NCBI GenBank assembly: GCA_013399695.1
Contig: VXAU01006141.1
Span: 888,398 to 952,397, forward strand
Direction: 5' to 3'
Origin: Formicarius rufipectus
Lineage: Eukaryota; Chordata; Aves; Passeriformes; Formicariidae
DNA: 64,000 bases
Shown here: positions 13,850 through 25,542 of the stretch, one piece after another
How positions within the stretch are numbered: the first letter of the stretch is position 1
How the letters are laid out: each line of letters opens with the position of its first letter
Notes under the pieces: model-generated
Database searches by the model: none
What the model was told of the DNA's origin: nothing
The model's input: the letters and a program-made list of their open reading frames with translations, nothing else
Translations under genes and position numbers: made by a program

Positions 13850-15240
13850 CCTTGAAGTCAGCGGCAGTGGAATGAGTGAATTATTTCCTGGGGCAGCTGC
13901 TGTGTAACATCCAATACTTTATTCTTTGAGCTCATAAAAACAAGCACATCAAGAAGAAGAAAGTGGCAAGTTGCTCAGCGTTCCAGAGGATTGGGCGGCT
14001 CCAGAGATTTCATGTTTGTTTTCTTGGCATGTGCTAGATATGTCCATCTTTTCTCTTTCAGCTTCTACAGGCACCACCTGCCCCTTGTTCTTCTTCAAAA
14101 ATAGACGAAGTAAATCTGAGACATGGAGCCTCAAGGGAGTGCCTGGGGAAGGAGTGGAATAGAAAACAGTAGGAAAAGAGAGGCTTATATCTCTCTTCAA
14201 GGGATAGAGATGATAGATTTTAAAAAGTCTTAAATGTCTGAACAGTTGGTGAAAACTCTCAGCCCTCATGCCTTACTTGCATACTTACATACATCTACTA
14301 CAAATTAAAGGAGCAGGCATTATATAAATGTATGGCTTCAGTTCCTCTTATGCCCCCATTCCTCTCCAAGTTGTGTAACATGTCATGGTTCTGTAGCAAT
14401 GGCTAAAACTTAGGGCAACCAACTGGCTGTTAAAATCACTTTGCTCATCTCACAGGATCCCCAGTGCAAGCTGCTGGGGTGGAAAATGCAACTTCTTTCC
14501 CCATGAAACAGGTTGAGCAGGCACCAGCTGAGGTCTTTGCTTTGGGAACTGAAGCATCCGGGCTCACCATGAAGGGCAAATCTCTCTCTGGCTTCTGGCA
14601 GTGAGGCCGTCTGGAGGTGAGGGGAAGGTGCAACCAGCTGTCTGGGGAAATCAGGGAAGATGCATAGAAAAGGAAATAGAGGGCTGTATGAATTGTGCAC
14701 GTGGAAGTTGGCAAGGCATAAGCTCGGGCTTCCTTTCATCTGAGGCATGTTTCACAGCAGGTTTCCTACCATAAATGTTGTTGCAAAGTGCCCATCCAAA
14801 CAAAGAGCAGAGGAAAGAGCAAAGCAGCCCTTTGGATTTGAAGGTCACTTTTAAGGAGCTTACACCTTACCCAGCACCACCAGGGTCCTGTGGTGAAGCA
14901 CCACGGAGAGGGAACCCACATGCAGCACCCACCCAGGGCAGCATCCTTCACCTCCTCCCTCTCTCTTTGCAAGAAGCCACAGAATCAGCTGAGGCAAAGC
15001 TGTGCAACTTGTGAAAGTCCACGTGGCTATGCTGATTCACACTCTCTGAGAATGTGGCCTGTCCTCGCTGCCTTGCTAGCTGGTCTCCAGATCAATATTA
15101 TCCTAGGGATTTTGAACACAGGTGCACAGGAAGCAGCTATGTGCTGCAGCTGATTGCACTTCAGAGGAACACTTACAGTTCATATTTCTTTGCTCCTTGA
15201 AATATTGGAGTGGTTTCCACTATTTCATACATTTTAATGC

Positions 15241-15258
15241 AAAAAAAAAATAAAAAAT
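15241..15258. repeat. A-rich run
   Basis: A10, then T, then A6. No processed pseudogene is recognisable upstream. Confidence 0.82.
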
Positions 15259-15439
15259 TGTTCCCTCCTACTTCATCTTAGATGTAGGAGTGGCAGAACA
15301 CATGTGAGGAGGGAACAAAATATACACAGATCTCTTTCATTCATATTGTAATGGTTTAAAGGCCTTGATACACCCTGATATCACTGGGATCTTCTTGATA
15401 TAGAGAAGGATGAGTGTGAGACCCCAGTGTGTTGAGCAG

Positions 15440-15585
15440 CAGCAGAGCGTGCTACCCTGCAATTCCTGAAGTGTATGATCTGTGGCCCCTGACACTTAAT
15501 CTCTCTGCTCCTCATCTTCCCACCTGTGAAATGAGACATCTCTTTGCCTTTGGAGAAGGCTCTGAGATACTAGGAGGAACAGAGC
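15440..15585 (+). mobile_element. MIR-like CORE-SINE relic
   Basis: The stretch follows the MIR consensus in order: a GTGTATGATCTGTGGCC block resembles the GTGTGACCTTGGGC motif. It is followed by GACACTTAATCTCTCTG, CTCATCTTCCCACCTGTGAAATGAG, and a weaker match to the segment ending in a TGAGATA-type phrase. MIR-type tRNA-derived SINEs are ancient in amniotes and survive in bird genomes as scattered decayed copies. The identification rests on my memory of the consensus. Confidence 0.6.
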
Positions 15586-16277
15586 TTTTTTCATTGGTAT
15601 GTATTTCTGTTTATGGCGACTTCTGGATTTAATAGTGTCAAATGGTATTTTGTATTGTCCAAGTTATCTGTGGAGGTTGGGAAGAGTGAGAAGGGTATTA
15701 TCTGAGATGAGAGCAAGTCTGACTGTGACCTTCTAAGGTCATACCTCAGAGCACATTAAGAACAGGTACAGACAGAAACTCCCTGGGCAATGTATTTCAT
15801 TCCTTATAATAATATATGTGAAGTGTTTTGAAGAAGAAAAAATATAGACATGACAAAAGTGATGACATCAATAAATTAGGATCATATTAATAAAAAAACA
15901 TGTCATCCACAGAAAGAAGGTTTAAACAAACATTAAATAGGAAAGAAAGTTGCCTGGGAGGAAACCAGTGCTGGAATTAACTGTAACCATATGCAAAGTA
16001 CCATTATCTTTCTGAACAATGTGCATTTATCTCCAGCAACAGTCCAATGTGCCTGCCACTTACTGTAATGCTATGACAATTGTTGGGAACTCTGCTTTGG
16101 CAAGCTGTAGGCTTGTTTAGTTATAAAAGGACAAATTCTTACGTTATGGGAGGGGTAGGCAATGAGACATACACATTTTTTAAATTAAGAAAGTCCTTTC
16201 TTCTCCTCATGTAACTCAAAAAAAGACAAACATGGAAACTTTCTTCCTGTGCAAAGTCCTGACAAGCCATGTAGAGG

Positions 16278-16395
16278 AATCCCAGTGCTTCACCACAAGT
16301 CTGCCACTGCTTCACTGCATGACCTTGGACAAGCCACCTACCAATACTGTCCTTTTATCTCCTCTGCAGAAGGGATAAACTATCCTGAAACAGAT
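16278..16395 (+). mobile_element. MIR-like CORE-SINE relic
   Basis: The core reads TCTGCCACTGCTTCACTGC, then ATGACCTTGGACAAGCCACC, then a pyrimidine-rich stretch and TCTGCAGAAGGGATAA. These match the MIR series CTGCCACT, TGTGACCTTGGGCAAGTCAC and CATCTGTAAAATGGGGATAA. It lies less than 1 kb from another MIR-like relic in the same orientation. No other structure is visible in it. Confidence 0.65.
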
Positions 16396-19300
16396 GTTTG
16401 ACAGCGTGTTAAAAGCAGGATCCAGAATTGGCTAACAAGAAGGAGAGTGCCATCTTATTACAAGAGGTGACCTCCTCCAGAATAGAAGCATTACAGTGGT
16501 AGTAGTCCTTGTAATGAAGAGGAGGTGAAATAATAAAAAGAGAGAGACCAAAGCCTTACCAAGGACACTGTCAGTGAATTTGCATGGACAGCTGTCAACT
16601 GGGGATGGTTTGAGGGTAAAGTCCACTGGTTCAGCATCCTGGTGGGCTTCCTGATCACAATTTGAGTCTCATGATGCTACTCCACAAGTAGTTTCATGGA
16701 CACTGTTACTGCTCCTGGAGCACAGCACCACTCCAGATGTGCTGGGTGGTGAGAATCTGCTCCTAAATCAATCGTCAAAACTGGAATAATATGCCAGAAA
16801 CCTTTAGTGAATTCACTAAAAGTAATAGTTTTCAAATGCTTCCATAAAGTGGCACAGCTGGAGTTCAAGAAGGCTTTTTTATGGCTTTGTGTTTTGTTTT
16901 ATAAATAAAGAGCAGAAAGGAATACATGCTATGTATGGCTGTGTTTATAACAGTGGAGAGATCTGGGTGTGTAGATTGAAGTCCTGTGTGGAAGTGTGTG
17001 AAGCAAATCAAGTATATCCTTGGGAATTAAAATAAAAATAACCCATGACCTTTCCCTAATGAGCTATGTGAAAGGTTGGTAGTGATGGTCAATAGACTGC
17101 ACTTGTCATAACAGCATCTTATATGCTGTTTCGCAGCAGGAGTCACAGCAAGAGCTCACTAGTTCTGATTTCTCCATGCATTTCCAGCACAGCATCCACT
17201 CTGTACTCAGTCCTTTAACTCTACCCATCTTGCAGCTACAAAGTGCTTTGTATGATATCCAGGTGTGCATGATATGCTCAGACCCATTTTCTTCCAGTGT
17301 GTAGTTTATCCCATCTGGTTTCCTTTTCTCACCCTGCATTTTACATAGAAGTGCATGTGCCATCATGAGCCTTCTATGCATGCAGCGGTTCATTCTGCAT
17401 TGCCAGAGGGGCTGGAGTTTTAGGAAACATCGTGTGGTTGTCCACTAGTTCCCAGTTTGCATGGAACGAGCACTGCAAAGCCTGTCCTCGTGCATCTTTT
17501 ATAGGTTAGAGATAAGTATTTGACCCACTTCTAAATGTCAACCAAATCACCTTCAGTATTTCAGGCCAGTGCAAGTGAAGGAAATCCAGGCAGTCCTTAG
17601 GAGGCTAACATACTGGCACAGCATTAATAACAGACATTACCTAAAATGCCAATGTGTACTTGTTTTTCATTCTCAGTAGTTATTTTTTCTCTCTCCCCTC
17701 TAAAGTGGTAGTATTTCATAACTATGAGAATAGTAGTAACTGTGGAGCCTTCTGGCTTTAAAGTAAATGTTCTCCTTAGTGAGAAAATGCCCTTTGCTTC
17801 CATAAAGAGCGTGCATGCCACACTGAAAAGCAAAACAGACACTCATCAGATCTTCTTGCAGAAATTTGGGAACTTGGGTTCTCATTTGTGCATGTGTATC
17901 TTTCTTTTCAAAGACTGATAAGGTTTAGTAGAGAGGCAGATGGTCAGTGTAAGGGATTTTTGCTGTTTGCTCCCTGTGGCCCTGGGAGGGTGTGAGAAGA
18001 GGAAGGAAGAGCTGCCAGGCACAGACACCAAGCATGAACTTGACCTGTGCTGCTGGAGATGGATGGTGTGCTTGTGGTGGGAGGAGAGCAGGATGGCCAC
18101 ACCACATCACCAGTGGCAGCAGCGGTAATCAAGCTGGCTTTAAACAAGCTGAGCAAAGAAGTCTGTCAGAGGAAAGGCATCTCTTGCTATGTAAGGGGCT
18201 CTGGTCCATCCTTGTACCAATTTGTTGAGCTTCTGAGTGCTTATTAAGTATATTTGCACTGGTGGTACTTAAATATCCCGAATTCAGAAAGCAATTTCAT
18301 CTTCTGTCAGGCTATCTCAGATGAACCAGAGGCACCAAGCTGTCTAGTGCAAGCTGTAGGTTCATCCTCAGGCTGTGGCACTTCCCCAGCTCTCCCTTTA
18401 CCCAGATCCAGAGTGTCTTGTTCTTCCTGGGGTCCTGGGGCTGGTGAGGAAGGACCCTGTGCCCAGACAGTCTGGCTAGGGCTGGCTCCTGCTGTCCTCC
18501 TTGGATGCTTGAGGCCTGCCTCTTCTGATTGGACCGTAATAGGCTGTGGCAAACACAAGAGTTTACCTAATAAAGCAGAGCTTAATGAAGAATCAACATG
18601 AACCCATACCGCAAATGTAGCTTGTCCTAAGTAGTCTGAATCCCAGCCTTTAATGTGAGAGTATCCCTAGTCCCCTTGGAAAAGTTTTAGAACTTGGGTG
18701 TTCAGCCTGGTGTCCACAGTATGAACCCTGGTGCCACCAAAACACACCTCCTCTGTGTATTGGAGTTCCCTCCATGAACTCCCTGTGTTTGACCAACCTG
18801 ACCCAGTTGTTCCTACTCATCCAAATCACAGGATTTCAGTGTTTGAGCAGTGGCTGTGTCTAGACAGTCAATTACTCTCTGCTCTCTTGTCTCTTTAGAA
18901 ACTTCAGTGCGAATGTCTTCTTTGACCTTGCATATATAATTATTTGTCTTCCCTATAAATAATGGATTTCTTTGTTGCTGGTTGGTGCTGATTCATTAAT
19001 ATTTTGTTACCTTCTTGAGTTTCAAACACACTTAGCATCTTTCCAATCTACTCTCGCACCAAAGCCTGGTCCTTTGCATGATTCCTAACCCTTCTCTCAG
19101 CTGCTATTTCCAAGTTTTTCATAATCCCATTCACTTTAACTGTAGGTACTCCACTGATGTGTGTAATCATGTCATCCTAGCTTGGATTTTGTTTATGAAG
19201 AGTGGAATGATTTGCAGAGTTTCCCTCTGCTATGTATTCAGACCTAGAGAATCTCCTTTTCATGCTCATTACCTTCATATTAGACTCAGGAATCTCAATT

Positions 19301-19686
19301 TGTCCCCTTGAGGGAGAAGGAAAAACACGACAGAGGGGCAAAGTGGGACCAAACCTTGGGGATGTGTACTTAACAGTGCAGAGTAATTTCCCAAGGCATT
19401 TAGTAGCAAAGCCCCATGGAGGGCAAACCCAAAATTAGTATTATGAGTAAGTGGAGGGTAAATTCCTAGAAGGGTTGCAATGACACTGCCTCTACTTGCC
19501 AGGTGATAGCTGGTGGTCACAGTTCTTCAATTTTCCCTTTTGAGAACCAACCCAGGTCAGGTTAGTGCTGCGGATCTTGGGTAACCCCTTGCAGCACAGG
19601 TGTGCTTCTGAGGGCAGGAACAGCACCACATGAAACTTGGCACAGCAGAGCTCCAGCTTCGGTTAAGGCCCCCTCGGGCACTCTTC

Positions 19687-19730
19687 TAATTGAGATGCTT
19701 AGTACAGGTAATTAGTAAGGATGCTAATTG
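19687..19730. promoter_or_regulatory. Candidate homeodomain site triplet
   Basis: TAATTG (19687-19692), TAATTA (19709-19714) and TAATTG (19725-19730) lie 22 and 16 bases apart, start to start. The core motif is short and common, so this is a weak prediction based only on spacing and clustering. Confidence 0.2.
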
Positions 19731-22648
19731 TCCGTTTTTTAGATCTCATCTTTCTCACACTACAAATTGGCTGGTAGAGAGAAGAAAAGGCACAGGAACT
19801 ATCAGTACCTCTCTGCAGACAGCTCACTGCACTTAAGGAAACAGACATTGAGAAGTGCAGTAAATGTACTGTAATCTGCCCAAAGGCTCTGTAGCTAAGT
19901 GAGCACCTTGTGAAAATGAGAGCAAACTACCCTTTTCTCAGGCAGGACAGGAATTCATTGTGTGCATGTCGAGGGGAACTACAAACCTGCCAAGGGCTAT
20001 ACCTCTCAGATGGGATCAAAAGGGCACGAGAAGGGCTGCTCAGAAACAGGGAGAGTGAGTGGGGCGCTGTGCTCTCAGATGTCTTAGAAAGATCTCTTAG
20101 AAGGAGCTCCATGACTTTAATGTTACAATGCAACTCACACATGCAGGGCGGAAGGTCCTAGCCCCATATTTGCTTTGAGCACACGGCTCCACCCCTTCTT
20201 CCTGCATTTGGAAAGGGTAGGTCACCCCTCGGGAAGTGGCAATAAAGGCACAGGAGTGCTTGGTTGCCTTTCCAGGGTGAAGAATCCAAGTGTTGTGTGT
20301 GTCAACAGTCTGTATGCCCAGCTGACAACATTCAGGATGGCCCAAACTCCCCCATCCTCTCTGTCCCTTGGTGATGGGCAATCCATCCCTGCCTACCAGG
20401 GACATCACTGCAGCACTGGGCAGAGGAGCCAGAATTGTGTTAAAGTGGTTGAGACAGAGATTTCACTGCCTCTGCACTCCAGTAGCTGCTTACCACAGTG
20501 TGTGTGTGGTGCACCCTAATGCCTGTAGTGGTTCATACCTGCTCACACCTGAAACCAGGAAATTGGCTCTTTGTGGCTGTTGGCAGGCATGCTGGGGTGT
20601 TGCTCCCATTGATGGCATATTGCAAAACCACACAGCCCTTTGCTGCTTCCCTGGGAGTTAAAAGAAGCTGCTTTTTTTCTTGGCTTCACAGGGATCAGCA
20701 GGAGACCAATACACAGAGTATCAGTGATGCCCACTCTGTGATGCCAATGAGTTCAGCAGCAAGGAGAGCTGGGTCAATGGCAACTGCTAATGACATGTAT
20801 CCCCATCAAGATATGGGATTTCCTCCCTCTTGCTGCTTACTTGGGCTGTCCAAGGTTGTTGCTGTTTTCACACTGTGTGTACAGCCCTAATCTTGTAAAC
20901 CATCCAGGCTGGAAATCCCAAAATTAACTGCTGTGGGAGCAGTGAATACTTGGTCCTGAACATAGCCCCCGGGGTCCACATCCCTGCTAAGGCTGCCAAG
21001 TTGGCCAACCGGTGGCTGGTTCCCATCTTCTCCAGGGACAGTGGGAACAAATAATTTATTCCTGGTTCTCCTCATGCTGAGGTGTTGGTGGGCTGATCTG
21101 GGGTGAACACTGCATCACTTTCTGTTTGATATGAGCTGTGTGAGAGTGGGACTGTACATGTAGCCCACTGCCAGACAAACAGCCTGATGTCTTGGGAAAT
21201 AGCCTTCATTTGATGCCTGCAGCTGGCTGGCTGCTCTGAAATGCTGATGTTTGCCATGTTTACAGGATGCCCCAGCTGCAGACAAGATTCAGGGTATTTT
21301 GGATCTGTGGCTTTGGTTTAGACTCTTGTTCAGAGGCAATAACCAGTTGTTTTAATCAGAGAGTTGACTTGACATGATAAATCTGCTTCCTGCAGTATTG
21401 GGCAGTAGCTGGATTCATCCAGTGGGATTGTGTAGAAAATGCCTGGATTTCAAAAGTAATTTGTTCCATGAACTATGGAATTTAAAAAGCCCTTTTTATT
21501 ATAAATTTGTGTCCTTTGTGTTCTGCAACCCTTCTGAAACCCATTTGCTCCCTATAGCTTCATCCACCAGTTAGTATTGACAGCTTCATCTCCCTCTAAC
21601 TTTCAGTTATCTTCCCCCTTATTACTGCTGTTACCTCAGCTCTTTTCCGTACTCACATCTCCTTGATCCCAACATCTCCTTGCACCTCTCCTGACCTGTT
21701 CCCTTGGGAAATCTAGCTGAAAAGGGGATCAAGGCTGAGCACTTTAACTGGATCAAAATTACATTTTTATTTTTTCTGTAAATGTGGCAGAGTAGATTTT
21801 ACTGGAAAGTAAGCACACTTCATAAGACTTTGCAAGGCCAAGCACCACCCAGATCTGATGCTGCACCACTGCAGCAGAGACATGGCATTCTTTGCCATGT
21901 GCAGGTCTCAGGCTGCAGTGTTGGGCTACCATCAGGCTCATCTAAAATCATGCTGCCATCATCAGAGGGTGTCTCTGTATTTTCCCTAGTTCATGTGCCA
22001 CAGAGGGCTGCATGAGCTCTCCTGTAGTCACATCGTGGGGTGGAGCAGTTCATTGGTCCAGATGGAAATGAATGACTTAGTGGGGCAGTTCTCAGTCTCC
22101 AGAGAGTGGAAGAGCAGCAGCAATTCACCCCACGGCTTCATGAGCCCTTGGTCTGACACCAGGCAGGTGGCAGGAAGGTAGGAGGAGCAATGAGAGGCAG
22201 GATAAGACTGTAAGTTTTCAGCCAGGATGTTACATTAAGTCAGTGTTGGGCTGACCATGACATTATGTCCCAATACACCCTTCATCCCAGCAAATGTGGG
22301 AATGACAGGTGCTGGGGCTAGGCTAACATGAGCTTCGTGCTTGGAGATGGGGAGGAGGAAGAGAAGGTAAGATCCCATTGCTTTTGAGGCCAGCGCAGAG
22401 GTGGTGTTCAGGCAGCATGAACTCCCTTCTCAGAGCAGGGTGGGCCACCACATTGTAAATAAGCTACTTCATTCTTTCAGACCCATGCAGTGCCTGAAGA
22501 CATCAGCCCTTCACTCTTAATACTCCCTTTGTTCCAAAGCAGATTTCATCAATGCCCCTGGATTCCTCTTTTCTCTTTCAACAGAAAGTTAACCCAACCC
22601 CCCAGAACTTCCATTAAGCAATGCTATCATATTAAAAGAAAACAAACC

Positions 22649-22669
22649 ACGGGGAAAAAAAAACCCCGT
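22649..22669. repeat. Perfect inverted repeat around an A9 loop
   Basis: ACGGGG and CCCCGT form a perfect 6-bp stem with nine adenines between them. There is no U run after the stem and no transcription context, so no terminator function is implied. The left half is part of an 18-base sequence repeated exactly at 39936-39953. Confidence 0.7.
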
Positions 22670-23408
22670 TCTGGCAGTTTGCATCAAGATATGAAGAAAA
22701 ATTTCCAGAAAGTTGTGTGCACAGGGATTGCAGAATGATTTGGTGAGCATGCCAGTTCTGTCAAAGTGGGAGGCAACAGTGTCAAAACTATTGATGACAG
22801 GAGCTGTGCTCACACAAGGGAACAGATCCTTCCTAGTGCAAGTCTAGGTGCCTCAGAAATGTTCTCAGCCTATACCTCTTTTCCTACACCTTAGACCAAC
22901 TTGTTTTTTTCCCTTTCTGCTGCTACAAACCATGTCAGGCTCATCCAAAAACCTGTCATCCTTTTTAACAAAAGGGTGAAATAAACATCCCAGCATCATC
23001 CTCGGCAACTTGCCACAGGGAAACTGCTGCAAGATATGACAAGATGAATACTGTCTTTAAATGTGATATGGAGAGGAAACAAATGACACCCACTTGAAAG
23101 AAGCAGCACTGGGGCCCTGCAGAGCTCATATATTGGTAGCAGGATGATGTGCCAGCACGGCAGTAGACAGGTGAGTGCTGGGGGGTCTCCTCCCTGGCAC
23201 AGCATGTGGTCCTTATGGCCCAAAGGGTCCACTGGTCACACCTATAGTCCTGTCTTGTCTGTCCCTATCATATCAGGATGAATTTCTCTTGGCCTGGGCA
23301 GATAGCACTGGCATGGCTCTCAGCTCTCCCGAGTGGTGTGGAGACAGCATCAGGGTAGCTGCACCTTGTTTTGTTATCTATAAAAGAGCAGTGCCCAAGG
23401 CAAGTTGA

Positions 23409-23498
23409 GGGTTTTTTGCATGTGTGTTTGCTTGTTATGGGTTGGTTTGTTTGTTTGGGGTTTTTTGTTTGTTTTGTTTTTGTTTGTTTGTTTTTTGA
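23409..23498. repeat. T/G-rich simple repeat, (TTTG)n-like
   Basis: About 90 bases of almost pure T and G on the plus strand are built from irregular TTTG units with short runs of T and G. It begins with GGGTTTTTTGC and ends at TTTGTTTGTTTTTTGAG. Its complement adds a lysine/threonine/asparagine/glutamine-rich run to the longest open frame of the window (minus strand, 23268-23876), which partly explains why that frame stays open. Confidence 0.9.
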
Positions 23499-24519
23499 GA
23501 AGAAAATGCTAGTGGATCTAGGCTGAGGCAAGAAGAAAAGGCTAACTTTGTTTGCTAAAGAAAACTGGTAAGAGAAAGAGGGCCAATGTGGAAATAAATG
23601 CAGTAGCAGGGGATGAGAAGAAAACATGGTGTGCAGAGCTGTTGGTTTGGAGACCTTTGAGCCTCCCAAGGGCTGTGCAGGTGTTCTGTGTCTGAACACT
23701 TGGCCTGCATGAATTTGGTGCAGATGATGTACCCACCCTTCAGCAGCAGGGGACACTTGCTCCTGGAGATGTTGTTTATGGGTGGTCTGAGTGAGAACTC
23801 TGTACCATATTACCCTGCTTGTGTCTGTGTTCTGTGCAGCTCCTTCTAAGGCAACAGCACAGCAAACACAATGCACTGAAATGTTGCCTTTTAAAGGTGA
23901 TCTGTGGTTTGTCCTTCTAGTTCTTTGCTGTTAAAGCTTCTCACTGCCAGGGACCCACCATAACACACAAAAATGTAGCATGCTCTTCATGGAGAGACTT
24001 GAGTTATTTCAACTCAGTGTCTCTAATCTCAAAAGCACATCAGAGAAATGCATAAAGGATGTAGTCTTTGCCCCAGAGATATGATCTAAACATAGATGAC
24101 TAAACTAAAAAGATGACATAACAGGACACTAGAAGGAAAGGCACTAAGATGTTTTATCTGGGGTATTGCAGCCTTTGCTAAGTTTATGAAGACTAGCAGT
24201 GCAATTCTGTCTATGTCTATATATGTATACACCTATGTGCATATGTGTATTTACCACCATTACTTTAGCTGTAGTTGCTAAAAATTCATCCCATAAATAA
24301 TTTGAACTAAAGAAGTCCTTACTGATGCTTAGTAGGCAAAGGGGATGAAGATGAAAACAGGATAGAAGTGTAAGAAATTTCCTTGGCCACCTTGTTTCCC
24401 CTCTGAACCCTCCAAATGCTGCTGAGCTCTGTGTACTAAAATTGTAACTCATACATATGTCTTCCATGAGCTCAAACCCCTGCCTACCAGTTCATTAGAG
24501 GGCATTCGCATTCCTTGGC

Positions 24520-24710
24520 TTTCCGTGTCCATGCTTCAGTTCACTAGCTCACAAAAAACCTTGGGTAGCTCTTATAACTGTGACTCGTTACAAAAATATC
24601 CTTGTTGTCTGGAGAATGGGGATAATGCTCGGCTATGTTTCTGCCAGGAGTTCTGATAATTAATTATTTAATCTTTATAGAGCACTAGGACATTTGGATA
24701 GCTCTTGATA
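24520..24710 (+). mobile_element. MIR/LF-SINE-like ancient SINE relic
   Basis: The match begins weakly with ACCTTGGGTAGCTC at about 24559 and strengthens at GAGAATGGGGATAATGC (from 24612). It continues through an AATTAATTATTTAATC stretch to TTTATAGAGCACTAGGACAT, which resembles the family's TGTAAAGCACTTTGAGAT segment. That order fits an old MIR-related SINE with an L2-like or LF-SINE-like tail. The subfamily cannot be settled by eye. Confidence 0.55.
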
Positions 24711-25254
24711 GAATCACATATCCCCTTAGCTGTCAAACCACAATAGCACCTTTTCAGCCCTACTGGCGATGCAGCAAGAGATAGTAAAACATCCCCTCTG
24801 CCTGAACACATTGAGTGCCTGGCTCTACCTTTATCAAAGTAAACCACAACAGGTTTCACTACTTGAATGAAATAAAGCCTGAAAGAAGATACAAGAAAGA
24901 GGCAGTGAGGAGATTAATACTAGTCTTGATGGAAGACTTCCTGGCTGGCTGCTCTTGCCCAGAAAGTCCCTCAGAGAATAGAATTAGTGGGGTTTATGCA
25001 CACATTAGCAGCATTTCTTCATGCAGTGCCGTTGTGTGTGCTCCCTTCCTCTCTTGTGGGTTTGAATGCTTCGTCTTCATAGTTTTGTAGCCTGGGTCAT
25101 CCTTTCTTTTGAGACTATGGGGCTGGGCCTGTGTGCAATGTAGAGGTAGGGCAAGGAGGGGGAAATGGACAAGGCTAAAATGTCACTGCCTTTCTAGATG
25201 GGTGTATGGCCATGGCAAGGCTTATAGCCTGCATGTGAATCTGCAGTGCTCAGA

Positions 25255-25345
25255 AATCCAGTTCAGTGGCACCAGGACACATCCCTGCGGGCACTGCTGC
25301 CACATCTGCCTGGGCAGCCTGTTCCAGGCTCAGGGCAGGCTGGGC
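25255..25345 (-). mobile_element. Possible degraded CR1 fragment
   Basis: The phrase CTGGGCAGCCTGTTCCAGG at about 25310-25328 matches a well-conserved phrase in the reverse complement of CR1 3' regions. The flanks are only loosely similar, so the boundaries are guesses. A chance resemblance or a very old copy are both possible. Confidence 0.35.
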
Positions 25346-25510
25346 GCTGAAGCAGTCAGCCTGGGTCACTTGCTCAATAATTTCTAATCCTTGTTCCCAA
25401 ATGGTGATGGTGCAGTGTTCCTCTTGGCTGTGAGCTGTGGCAGTACAATGCCACCACAGGTGACCTCCCCTTTGTGCTGCCGTGGAGTGCTTGGGGCAAG
25501 GTAGGCTGTG

Positions 25511-25542
25511 TTGTTTTTATTGTTTGTTTTTTTTTTTTTTTT
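25511..25542. repeat. T-rich tract
   Basis: A TTGTTTTTATTG segment leads into a long uninterrupted T run ending at 25542. On the minus strand it would read as lysine- and asparagine-rich peptide, which is artefactual. No retrotransposon body is seen beside it. Confidence 0.88.

Larger units (their letters stand above)
11413..15439. other. Unique non-coding sequence
   Basis: No gene or interspersed repeat is recognised. Open frames stay below about 112 codons. Two T runs near 13.5 and 13.8 kb and an A run at 15.24 kb are the only clear low-complexity features. The stretch 14.4-15.0 kb has several overlapping open frames in different phases on both strands, which argues against any of them being real. 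Confidence 0.65.
16396..24519. other. Unique non-coding sequence
   Basis: No gene is recognised. The longest open frame of the window (minus strand, 23268-23876, 202 codons) lies here, but it runs through the T/G simple repeat at 23409-23498 and shows no known domain. The homeodomain-site triplet at 19.7 kb and the inverted repeat at 22.65 kb are listed separately. The rest shows nothing I can identify. Confidence 0.65.

Noticed and set aside
15241..15258. Poly(A) tail of a processed pseudogene
   Set aside because: No recognisable coding sequence or polyadenylation signal context precedes the A-run, and no flanking target-site duplication is visible.
22649..22669. Rho-independent terminator-like hairpin
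   Set aside because: The stem is followed by mixed sequence, not a T run, and the window is vertebrate, where such terminators do not apply.
23268..23876. Longest open frame (202 codons, minus strand) as a gene
   Set aside because: It passes through the T/G simple repeat at 23409-23498, which supplies a long stop-free run of Lys, Thr, Asn and Gln. No domain is recognisable, and frames of this size are expected by chance in 64 kb.
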